Origin: Bondarzewia mesenterica
Lineage: Eukaryota > Basidiomycota > Agaricomycetes > Russulales > Bondarzewiaceae
DNA: 53,963 bases
Direction of reading: 5' to 3'
Assembly (NCBI GenBank): GCA_004802705.1
Contig: SGPL01000201.1
Location: forward strand, 1 to 53,963
The position numbers and the translations under genes are program-made. The notes under the pieces are model-generated. The model was given only the letters and a program-made list of their open reading frames with translations, did no database searches and had not been told where the DNA came from. This document shows, in pieces, positions 24,301 to 34,367 of this stretch. How positions within the stretch are numbered: the stretch's first letter is position 1; each line of letters begins with the position of its first letter.

Positions 24301-24753
24301 TCTTTGACATATGGCTGAATAGAGAGGAGGGTGAATCCGTGAGTATGCACCGACGATAGTATCTGCTTGATTTTGTCAAGGAGGGCTTCCTGTCGGAAGA
24401 GACCGTAGTAGTAACGCAAGCTGCCAAAAGAGTGAGCGCGAAAATCAGGGCTGAAAATGAATGGCACGCACTCCCACGCGCCAAAACGAATGGGGAAAAC
24501 AGAATCGATGAACAGCCATGCCTGATGCGTCTGTGTATGGGGATGACAACGTGTAGGGAGAGGATAAGAGCAAGATGCTCACGTTTACAAGGGGTTCGGG
24601 TCCTACGGGCCTGACTTCGGTGATATTATCCTGACTATAGCATCGTTTGGTGGAAAGAAATAGAGCTCTCCGCCGCAAAGAGCTACATGAGGGACCTGCG
24701 AGAAAATAATTTGGTTTGAATGCAGCTGGCCTGAGCGCTGCACGTCGTAACAT
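21381..24753 (-). CDS. YME2: Mitochondrial inner-membrane protein Yme2/Rna12 (RRM plus P-loop ATPase)
   Basis: Inner-membrane protein that affects mitochondrial nucleoid structure and escape of mitochondrial DNA to the nucleus. Start ATG 24753 (MLRRAALRPAAF...) gives an Arg/Ala-rich targeting peptide with SLRRRALFLSTKRCYS near its end. Exon 2 (about 24150-24470) holds the conserved LRYYYGLFRQEALLDKIKQI region. An RRM-like fold follows (LRVIFDGPDVQEEALYQLLR, then ASTVTFSDVRPAVIARNVVH), then a transmembrane segment about 23710-23770 (KIFVPVLVFLLGTLTYT) and, after introns, KFYQWLRKNTLDRFW. The matrix-remote part has a P-loop (VHGPQGSGKSKML, about 23290-23330) and Rna12-type ATPase sequence, ending in a coiled coil (EKLDQRNVELKKVLAKGG) before the stop at 21381-21383. 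Length is about 870 residues. An in-frame TTG lies upstream, but ATG 24753 is the first AUG. Confidence 0.87.
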
Positions 24754-24889
24754 CGGGGACAAGAGGGAGCCTGCATGTCGACACCGAATGAGGCGCAGGC
24801 ATTACGTCACCGAGGATCGGATTCCCAACCCTAACCCTAGATACGGAGATGACCCACATATAGACAAAGCTGTCGAAAAGGCGGCCATC
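24754..24889. promoter_or_regulatory. 136-base bidirectional promoter of YME2 and the FSFG nucleoporin, with telobox and CRE-like site
   Basis: The only DNA between two divergent start codons. It contains AACCCTAACCCTAG at 24827-24840, two tandem copies of the telomere-type hexamer (TTAGGG on the other strand), and TTACGTCA at 24802-24809, a CRE/ATF variant. No TATA box. Binding by TTAGGG-recognising factors (Tbf1/Teb1 type) and bZIP factors is inferred. Confidence 0.55.
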
Positions 24890-27800
24890 ATGCTTGCGCC
24901 CTCCTCTGCTCCCCCCCTTCGCCTCTCCGTCCCTCCTCCCATGCAATCCACCCGTTCCTCTCGTCAATTACCTCAACAGCGACGAAAAAAACCTTATGCA
25001 CGCCGACCGCCTCCTCACACGAGCTCCATGCTCACGACGATCAAAAACATCGTCACTGCCCCGCTCTCATGGTTCGCGGCTAATGATGATTTTGAGCAGC
25101 ATCCAGGAAAGCGCAGACGTGCAACTCAGGCACCCAATACTCCTGAAGTCAATGACGAGGAGCCGTCTCAGTTTCGTGTGAAGCGTATGCGCCTTCATAG
25201 CCCGGAAGCCGACGTGCCGCTCCCTCCCAAACTCGGATACCTCGACCCCCCCTCCACAGTCTTCTCTCAACAGCCTGTGCAGCCCACCCGTGCACCCCAG
25301 CTGTCCTCCAGGGCATCTGCTCCTTCTTTCTCTAGTGTCTCTCCCGCTCATCGCAATTCTCGCCACACTGTTTCGCCACCAGGCGTGTCCGAGCACCGAC
25401 CACAACCCCTGGGCCTTGCGCGCACGATGTCCATGGATCTCCCACACCGTCGTATGCTTACGCCGGAAGCTGCGTTGGTTCCACTTCCTATCAGTCGGGA
25501 CGTCTCCATGGAGCTTTCCCCGCACAGACCTCCCTTCCGCATGCGTACCGGGCTCACTCCTCAACTCTCGGCTCCAGATTTTGGCCCAGATCTGCAAAGG
25601 CGCGAGCGACACCCATCGGAGCCACCGCCCTTGACCGCTCTTATGTCCAACCCAGTCTTTGTGAAACCTCCCCCCTTCGAGCAGGCAAGGCGCGAGACCG
25701 ACTCTGTACCCGTCGCAACACTCGGTTCCTTGGCTCAATCTCAAAGATCGGTATGTGGAGAGATCCCTATCTCATATTGCTCTACTCAGTCTTCGTCACA
25801 GGCTGCACCTCTCGTTAGATCGCGGAGTTCTCTCATCTTTGGCACTGAGTCGGTTGAAAGTAGCACCAGAAGTAAGACTTTGCTTTGTATCTATCGTCTC
25901 ATCAAACTTAACCACCATTTAGATCCTCCTTACCCAATGAATGCCGCCGAACGTGCCCTTCGTGAGCTCGAGGCCTACAGAACACCTCTCGTTCCTACAC
26001 GTCTCAAATCTACCAGTGCCTCGGCGCTGCCCGAGCTGTTCCAAGTTCGTGACAAAACGCGTCATATCATACCCATGTCCCGTAAGGGCGACACTAAACC
26101 TCGTCTGGGCTATGGCGAGAAGATGGCAAGGAGCAAAGCTAAGGGCGTGAACGAGGTCAAAGAAAAGGGGGCGAAACCGTATACTGGTGTAGGTGATCTC
26201 AAGAAGCTGCTTGCTCGAAGACGACGGGAAGAAGAGGAGGATGAGAAGGAGCGAGAAGCAGATCGACGCAAAGAGGAAGAAGAAGAAGAGGCGATGGCTG
26301 ATGATAGCGAGGCGCAGGTGCGTGCTGTGTTGGAGGACAAGCATGTGGAACGTAAGAGCAAGTTCACCGCTCCCATAGCTGTACCCGTGGCCCCGTCGCG
26401 TAAGATAGCTGGACCACCTTCTGCCGCCACGCTAGGTGTCGCGGGTGGTCGCCAGCCTTCGTCATTGCGTGCTGGTCGAGCGTATATTTCGGTGCGATCG
26501 ATGCAGCGAGCAGCCGGCCCCATGAGAACTAAGAATCGATTCTCGGCGAGGGAATTCGAGGATGAGGATATATTGTACGAGGAGGATGTGGGTGTGTCCC
26601 CTGTAGTAGAGGAAAAACCTGAAGAGATGGAAATCACACCTCGTTTCGAGGACCGGAGCACGTTCAGCTTTGCGCTTGAGGTATGTTTTTTCTTACTCAA
26701 GTACTCTGATGTATTGATGCTCACCTATTTCATTATAAGCAGGTAACCTCTGCACCTGCACCTGTTCCCGCACCCCAGGAGATCGCGCCTGCAAAGGAAC
26801 TGCCGATTGCAGCTCTTCCCTTCTCTCTCACCCAGACGTCGACAGCTCTAGCTACGACGGCTCTAGCTATCAATGCACCTGCTCCGCTGCCCGCTGCTCC
26901 AGCAGTTCCGCCAACGCCCGCGCTTCCGACCTTTGCGCTCTTGCCTCCTACACCCGAAGCGCCAGAGGTTATGGCTACTGCCGTTCCTCCAACAAAAGAG
27001 ACAGGTGTTCCAAACTTCTTCGCCACTTCAGGTATATTCGGGCGTACTGGTGTCGCACCGCCGGCCCCTGTTGAGAAGAAAGGAGAAATGGCCCCTCCAG
27101 CCCCAGCACCAACGGTACCCTCTGTCCCTGCACCAGCGCAACCTCTGCCATCTGCAGCTCCTGTGCCCGTAAAGTCGCCTGCCCCCGAGCCTAAACCCGT
27201 TGAGCCGTCGCCCGCTCCTCCCGTATCCTTTGCACCCCCTACAGGTTTCTCATTTGGTGCCCCACCTTCTCCGACACCCGCCGCGGCGCCGAGCGCCCTT
27301 CCGTTCAGCCTCGTATCGAAGAGAGACGAAGCTAAACCGACTGAAACGGCCGCGCCTGCGGGGACCAAGCCTCTGAATTTGTTCGGTGGGGTCAGTACGA
27401 CTTCGCCGCTTGGTCCGTTTGGTGGACCAACCCCGAGTGTCAGTACGACCGCCATCCCGAGTGCCGAGCGCCCCAAGCCAGCTTTCTCCTTTGGGGCTCC
27501 TGCACCTACTAGAGCCGTACCAGCTAAACCCGTCGCCGAGACTGCCAAACCTCTCTTCGAGGGCACTTCTGGATTCTCCTTCGCTCAGTCTACCGGTGCG
27601 TTCTCGTTTGGGACACCTGCGGTGAGCCCGACTGGTACAAATGTCGCGGCATCCAAGCCGTTTTCATTTGGCACCACTCCCACGACCAAGCCTGCGCAGC
27701 CTGTAACGCCTCCGCAAGCGGAGAACGAGATGCGTATGGATGAGAGTCCGACACGAAATGGGAACGTAGGGATGGACTTAAACGGGGGTGTGAGCAAGGA

Positions 27801-28692
27801 GACGCCGCAGCTGCAGTTGCAGGTGCCTAGTTCTGCGAAATCAGCGTTCGGTTTCGGCGGCCCGGGTGCTGTTGTTAGTGCACCCCCTGGTGGTGCGTTC
27901 TCGTTCGGTGCGCCTGCTCAGACTCGAGCTACAAGCACAGGCGGAGCATTTTCATTTGGAGCTGCCAAGGCCGCAGAGAGCAGTACGTCGTCTGGTTTCG
28001 GAATGGGGACNTCTCCTTTCACGTTTGGAGCTGCCACTAAACCTGCGGAGACGGCGCCGTCCACGGGAGGTTTCTCATTCGGTCCGAAGGCTGCAGAGCC
28101 TGCTCGGCCTCCATCGTCTGGCTTTTCGTTCGGTCAGCCTGCTGAGCCTGCACGTCCCTCATCCTCAGGCTTCGCGTTCGGTGCACAGCCTGCACAGGAG
28201 CCAGCGCGCCCTTCGTCTTCAGGCTTCGGGTTTGGCCAACCCAGCACGACAGCCCCTTCTTTCCCATTCGGCGGTACACAAAGTCCTTCCACGCAGGCGA
28301 CCGCTAACCTCTTCGGCCAGCCTCCGCAGAACGCAGTAAGCTCGGCGCCCGCTAGCCCTGCCTTCAATCAGCCGTCGCCATTCTCATTCGGCAGCGCCCC
28401 TACGAGCGCCACCGCCACCGCTCCGCCAGCGGGCCCGTTCGGCGGAGGCTTTGGTGCGGTGAGTCAACCTGCGTCACCAGCGGTCGGGACTACGCCATTT
28501 GCATTCGGTGCAACTGCAAATACGACGCCGTCCAGTCCGGCGTCGCCGTTTGGTGCACCTCCGCTCACGCCAGCGGCGGCTGCGGGTGGGTCACTGTTCA
28601 CGATGGGCGCGCCATCCTCGATGGCAACGGCGATGGCGCATGGGAATAGACCGGTGAAGAGGTTGCCGACTCGGAGAGGGGGGAAGCGGTAG
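24890..28692 (+). CDS. FSFG-repeat nucleoporin, Nup1/Nup124/Nup153-like
   Basis: Nuclear-basket-type FG nucleoporin that binds importins. The first ATG in frame is 24890 (MLAPSSAPPLRL). Near residue 45 there is SSMLTTIKNIVTAPLSWFAA, a candidate amphipathic membrane helix like those of Nup1 and Nup60. A Pro/Ser-rich region follows, then a charged coiled coil (about 26190-26320), then from about 27240 roughly twenty FG units, mostly FSFG with FGFG, FAFG and FTFG variants. The C-terminus is NRPVKRLPTRRGGKR, a basic tail like the importin-binding ends of Nup1, POM121 and Nup153. Introns read as 25751-25801, 25872-25922 and 26681-26742. The first two are 51 bases and open in frame. One N at 28012 falls in the FG region. 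Length is about 1,210 residues. The assignment to Nup1/Nup124 rests on architecture rather than alignment. Confidence 0.8.
27243..28530 (+). repeat. FG-repeat array of the nucleoporin
   Basis: About twenty degenerate units with an FSFG/FxFG core spaced by 15-30 Pro/Ala/Thr/Ser residues. The densest part (28065-28260) repeats GFSFG-x(4-9)-PARPSSS and is an evident recent tandem expansion. It codes the intrinsically disordered cohesive domain of the pore protein. Confidence 0.85.
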
Positions 28693-30128
28693 TGGTTGCG
28701 GGTTGGCTCCACTCCCTATTGGTCCCTCCTTATTTTGGCTTGAAGAGAAATGCGATATCACTTTGTGTGTTTTCTATCCTCCGTCTTCTCTTTTTCTTCC
28801 GCTTCTTCCTTTGTTTCTTTTTTCGTCTTCGCACCTTGATCTTGTCTGATCCATGTGCTGCCCCAGCACAGCGATGCGATGCCCGAGCTCACGTCATACT
28901 CTTCTATCCAGGGTTTACTAGTTCCAAGATGCCTTCCTGTTTGCCCTTCCTTCTCTGTTTTCACCCCCCAACTCTGTCTCCACATCAATGCAAACATTTT
29001 TTTTTTACCAGTTCATTACTCACTTTCTACATTATTTTCCGTCTCGTCTCCTTTGTGTTTCCCCTTTTCGCATTTTCCCTCATATCTATTCTCTACTTGG
29101 TCACCCACACTCCTCTCGCTCGCGGTCCTATTTTATTTGCTCTCAAGGAGCAAAATTGATTCGGTTACATCCTAAGGACCGGCTGCGAGTTCTCCTCGTC
29201 GCGAGCTCTTTTCATGCTTTCCTCTTTTCTTCCCATTTTTCACATTGCTGTCCATTATCCCCATCACGCATCGTTTTCGATATCAGCATTGATAGATCGC
29301 ACGCAGCTTACTAGCATCATCCGGCTCAAGGCCACTCATCTGCATTGATCACTTTCGTACTTAGTTTTAGTTATTCCCTGGGGCTCAAGGCCATCTACAT
29401 CGCATCATCGTAGTTTCGTAGTTCTGGTAAAGTAGGCTGAAGGCCGACTGGTACCATCTCAATTTACACACATTCCGTTTCGTTACATTGGTGTTTAGCA
29501 CATGTCTCAAGCCCGACACGCCCGAACCGCCTCAAGAAAATGTCATGAATGAGATTAAGATAGCAAATTGGTACTTTACTTCTCGCAGAAACCCTGTCAC
29601 TGTACACGAGCACTTTCCACGATACACTGGCATAAACCTGTAAAGACCCTTCGCTGTAAAAACCCAAGTGAAGCCCACCTCAACGTCGCCCACAAACAAC
29701 CATCCGTCGAAACAACCAGCCCTCCCTCCAGTATACCAGTTGCCACCAAAATCGCGAGGCCCGACGAGCTGAAAAGGTCAGTAGGATGCACGAAAGAATT
29801 GGCGAGGGAATAAAACAGAGAGAAGAAAACGAGAAAAGAACAAATCCTGGACGACTACAAAAGGAGCGTACACGCCGATACGGATGAGATTAACTTAGCC
29901 TGTGGGATACCAAATTATGCCGGAGTGATATTGAATGTCGAATGCTGTGATCGCAAAACTGTCAAGAAAATGGGAGGAATCGATGCAAGAAGGCAGCCGA
30001 GATTGACCACCAGGGTTGGGGAAATTGTAGGACGGGACACCCACGCGTCGGCGACATTGAGGGCAGATCGTCCCAGGTATGAGCCGACGCGGAGGCTCTT
30101 TGACCGCGAACGCAGTTATAATGAGCTA
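28693..30128. other. Long intergenic region between convergent genes
   Basis: About 1.4 kb with no supported gene. The left half (28740-29330) is strongly T/C-rich on the plus strand and probably holds the nucleoporin 3' UTR; its open frames are Phe/Ser/Leu-rich low-complexity products of that bias. A short word, GGCTCAAGGCCA, occurs at 29323-29334 and 29382-29393, with a variant GGCTGAAGGCCG near 29435, about 50-60 bases apart. The right half is unremarkable. Confidence 0.45.
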
Positions 30129-33100
30129 TCATTGTGTTCGCGGACGTTCTATGTTGATTCCAGCCGGTCAACATTGACGAATTCAAACACCCATAGGATA
30201 AGCTTACTTGGTGAGGCAGCGTCCAAGTGCTGGTCGGTCTGATCCTGTTCATCCTCAGCATCAACTTCGTCGAATGCCCTCTTCGATGAGGCTTTGCTGG
30301 ACAATGTGGATGTGTCTGTGAATCCGGTATCTGGCTCTGGCTCTAGATCAAGTGCCTCTTCATCATAATTTTCGTCCCAGTCTTGTTCTTCCTGTTGCCA
30401 GTCTTCGTCAAACTCCCCAATTTGTCCGATTTCATTGGTAGAATTGGCTGAAAAGTCTGCCTCAAGGAATGAGAGATAGCCATATTAAAACAATGGAACT
30501 AGGCGTACTAGTCTCAGTATCTGCGAAGACTGATGTGCTGTCTGCCTTAGACCCTTTTGGGGCGTCATTGACGGATATTGAAATCTCCCCAGCAAATTCT
30601 GATGTGGTACCGTCCGTGTAGTCGTCTGTATAATGAAACTTTTATAGATGGGCAGACAACAAAATCCAATAATAAATACCTTCGGTGTCGCCCTCAATTT
30701 CGTCAGGCTGATCGACCGCTTCTTCACGTCCACGGTGAATATTAACATGCTGGGGAGCTGTGACGCAAAACGTGAGCTGACAACAAATAACGTGTCAGAA
30801 GCTCGCTTACCATCAATGAGTACTTGGGCAGCATTCGATGCGAAATCTTGATGAGCGTCAGATATTTCTTGGCTTACGCTTTCGACAGACGACTCTGGGA
30901 AGCCTTCCGGAACGGCCTCCTGTGTGTTGTCAATATACCCCAGTTCATCGTCGCCAGACGCGTCACGATCACTTTCTTCACCAGCCAATGCCTCGCCGGA
31001 GTAGGCGTCAGCATTCGCCTCGTCCTCCTCGTGCAGTTCGGCATACTCCTCGTACTCCGTACTTCCCGCACCCACACCAACGAAAGCGTCAGTATCGGCA
31101 CCTTCGTGAGCGGCGGATGAATACACGTCGACCTCCGCTTCCACAATTGTCACATTGCTATAATCAAAGGCTTCTGTATAGTCGCCTTCGCCCTCAAGTC
31201 CATGAGCCTCCTCTTCAGGAACTTCATGGTATTCATGGTTGTCTGCAACCGGATGCGACTTGTCACCTAGAAATTCGCCAGAATCTTCGGTCACGAGAGC
31301 TACGTCTGCTTCTGGATGCTCATAATCCGCCTCTTGATCTCTTCCATCGTCTTCGTAGCTCCCTTGCTTGGCTGCGTCACCCCCTTGATCATCTTCAGTG
31401 CCCTCGGGATACTCTTCATGATGCTCTACGGACAATTCGGGGTGATGTTCATCGGTACCTTCAACATCGGCATCAGTACACGAATCACGAGAGCATATAT
31501 GCCGCACTTACCAGGCTCATAGTATTCATGCTCTGGTACGACATCATACGTTTCTCCGCCATCATCCGCAAGATTGAGCCTGTCGATTTGATATCTTAGT
31601 GACCGATAACGGTCAATAAATCTCGGGGTGACAGATCGCAGATGGAGACGAAGAGGGCCCGTGAAATCAGAACCGTCGTGCAAAACATTTAAATCATGTA
31701 ACGTCACTTCGCGCGCAAAAATATTATCCTGGAGGAAGAAATAAGTCTTCTATCTAAGTGAGCTTAATCGCCAAAACTCACCTCCGAAATGACTAGCTGT
31801 AAGTCGTACGCATCAAAAACCAACTCGCCCTCAATGAGCCCAGGTATGTGTTGAATGCGCTCCTCCTGTCGTAAAGCGTCGAAAACGTCCGATAGCCGCT
31901 CGTAGTAAAGTGTCGGTCGCTGACGAAGCAGAATTGTAAAATGCTTTTGATCTTCGGGGGACGTCTCAGGTTTCGGACTGTGCAAACCTGTCTCTCGCGT
32001 AGGGGCATTGAATAGGCAACATTCAGGTTGATCTGAGGACGAAGGAATGTCCAACAGAACGGGAGGTGGCGGGTCAATATAGACTCCCTCCGAGATTTCA
32101 TGCGGATCGGTACCACCATCGACCTCCAGTTGTTGGTTGGTGGTATCCTCAGGGTTCGTAGATGCTTGTGCAGGAACGCCCTCGACAGTGTGAGAAGCTT
32201 CAGGCTCCAAGTGCTCCGAAGGATGAAGAACACTCCCGACCTCAGCTTCGTTATGGCCGATTGGTAAAATGGGCTCTGGTTGGGGATCGTGGACCACAGG
32301 ACCAATCGCAGGACTGTCGTCGACATGCTGATCTAGGACTGCTGCGTTAGAATGGATAGAAGATTCTGATGCCTTCTCAGCCTGCGACGCGGCATCTAAA
32401 CCACCTCCACCGACAAGATGCGAGTCTTCCACGGAGGGTTGGACTCCATCGTTGTCAACAGGTTTGGCTGACTCATCTGCTACCTCCGGATGAGAAGGGA
32501 TGCGAGATGAGTCCTGAACGGCGATATCTGGTGAAGAACCAGTTGGTACGCCAGATTCGGATTCATATGACGCAGCAATATCCACGTGGTCGGGGGGAGG
32601 AGAGTGTACTTCAACTGCGACTGGATCCACAGCGCCCGAAAATGTTACTAGATGATCGTCCATCGAACTATCGGCAGCGGCCATGGGTACCTCATTGTGC
32701 GAGGGTACGGGTGGTATCGCGGAAGAATCTGCTTCAGGCATCAACGAACCATCGTAGACATCAACATCTACCAACTCGCCACCACTGGTTGCAAGATCGC
32801 CATCATCGGCCATTTCGTATTCGACAGTGTCGACATACTCAGGCTCCATGTCAATCTCCACATCCTGCTGGGGAAAGGGAGATGCGGTAGCGAACACATT
32901 GGGCTGGGGGTTGACGTCGTCTTCCATAAGAGCTTCGTGTGGCAGCCAAGGTTTTGGTGAAGAAACAGAGGCATGCATCTGAATATCTGANTCACCTGAG
33001 TAATCTAGCATCTGAGCATCATATAGGTCCATCATAGCTGAGAAATTTTCTTGGTCGACGTTGTCGAGGATGTAGAAAACCGTTTNGCGCAGCTCACGAC

Positions 33101-33202
33101 CCCTCGCTGCATAATTATGGATGTCACGCTGTCACAAAAACATTAGGGCCGGCATAAACCCAACTTCGCGAAATCATCTTCAACTCTTNCGCCTTGAGCC
33201 AT
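30129..33202 (-). CDS. Large acidic protein of unknown function with C-terminal nuclear signal
   Basis: I do not recognise the family. Exon 1 (33160-33202) codes MAQG-x-RVEDDFAKL and splices over a 53-base intron to ARGRELR-x-TVFYILDNV at 33106. Exon 2 continues to 31782 and is rich in Asp, Glu, Pro, Val and His. Its end, together with exon 3 (from 31728), forms the only globular-looking part, about 130 residues: LRQRPTLYYERLSDVFDAL, ELVFDAYDLQLVISE, DNIFAREVTLHDLNVLHDG, GPLRLHLRSVTPRFIDRYRS. Then follow about 350 more acidic residues (30300-31510, many EE/DE runs). The last exons give SSKRAFDEVDAEDE and, across a 59-base intron (30149-30207), a terminal SPKRPRTQ that looks like a nuclear localisation signal. 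Stop TGA at 30129-30131. No membrane segment. A chromatin or histone-binding role is conceivable from acidity only. One or two Ns lie in the 5' part. Confidence 0.7.
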
Positions 33203-33319
33203 TGTCTCCTTAAATCTTTAGTCCTTCAGAAACGGCNGCTGATTTCGTGCGTCGACCGCCTGTCAAAGCTGACCATATCCTACAAGGTTAGGCACCGTGT
33301 CGCAGGGTCACTCACTAAC

Positions 33320-33993
33320 ATGTCCGAACAAGAACTCGTCGCTGCTCATACTGTCGATACCGAGTTCCTCGTGCGCCGGTCCATGACCAAAGGGTACCAG
33401 CTCTTTTCTCTTCTGACACCGCCAATATATGTTGCGTCTACTCTGTTTCGGAGAGGCAGAGGTCATATCACTGTGAATCGCTTTCTACGGGCTACTTGGC
33501 TGGGTGGGGCTGCCGGTACGTACTAAGTCACACAGCGACCGCCGCACTAAATACATGTCTTCGTGATCATACCCGCCAGGCATTGCTAGTGGTGGCGCGT
33601 TCGAATATGTGAGGTCCGCCAACTCGAGTGCTGAAACTCTCAGGACGCGCACAATACGCGCTACATATGATGTGTGTGTCTTTTCGCCGTGCTCTTATCC
33701 CTGCTCACGGCTTTACGCCTTACAATAGACGTCCTCCCTAAGGGCGGATGATCATGCTACAATCGGAGCCCTTCTGTTTGCAGTCGTCATTCCCGCCATC
33801 TTCTGGAAACGGGGAACGTCGTTCAATTGTATGTTTCCAAGTCACTCAAATCCCTGCCGTTTTGCGTACTCATATCTGCAAAGTGATACTCGGTGGTGCT
33901 GGAATAGGATCGGCAGCTGGACTGCTCACACATTTCGGCAAAGCTATCTCTGGCGATGCACCACCTAAATCGGAGGTTCAGGACTCTCATTAG
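33320..33993 (+). CDS. Small fungal membrane protein, probably DUF1757 family
   Basis: Exon 1 (33320-33515) codes MSEQELVAAHTVDTEFLVRR, then a hydrophobic segment YQLFSLLTPPIYVASTLF and a glycine-rich end. Exon 2 begins at 33579 (GIASGGAFEYVRSANSS). A later exon gives DDHATIGALLFAVVIPAIFW, a second membrane segment, and the last gives LILGGAGIGSAAGLLTHFGK, a third glycine-zipper-like segment, ending SEVQDSH at 33993. About 165 residues. The pattern of a short soluble N-terminus and two or three glycine-rich helices resembles the uncharacterised fungal DUF1757 proteins, but this is from memory of the family. No function is known to me. The start is 117 bases from the start of the divergent acidic gene. 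Confidence 0.68.
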
Positions 33994-34367
33994 TCGGCCG
34001 TAAGTTCTATTTCACTCCATGGCTGGCTTGCAACTTATGGCACGATTCAATCACCTAATCGCTTATCACAAACTGTGCTTTTCTCCCTCCACACCGAAGA
34101 GTTTGACGTGCTGGCCAGTTTTTTCTCATTTAGCTTCACTCCTGAGCACTGAACATCCACATCAACGTCAACAATAGGAGAAGCTGCGACCAGAGTTGTG
34201 CGCTTGATGTCTTACCGTGCGCATGCAATGCCATATCTCTCACGAGAGCGCGGGACTCGGGACCATAATCGCTCACCCTATCATTCGTATATGTTTAATG
34301 TAATTTCTTCTAACATTCGTATCGCGCATATGATTGCGAGAGTTGAATATGACCAATGGCAACAACA
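33994..34367. other. Gap between convergent genes, nothing evident
   Basis: These 374 bases lie downstream of both flanking genes and likely hold their 3' UTRs. No gene, repeat or RNA structure seen. Confidence 0.4.

Noticed and set aside
26733..27566. Open frame of 277 codons on the minus strand, Gly/Ala-rich
   Set aside because: Opposite the Pro/Ala-rich and FG region of the nucleoporin; an antisense shadow of biased codons.
28690..29314. Several plus-strand open frames rich in Phe, Ser, Leu with membrane-like stretches
   Set aside because: Produced by the T/C-rich 3' region after the nucleoporin; no consistent frame, start or domain.
29895..30120. Possible last exon of the acidic protein reading GTICPQCRRRVGVPSY
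   Set aside because: It needs a poor AAAG acceptor; the nearer ATAG acceptor gives a normal short end with a nuclear-type SPKRPRTQ tail.
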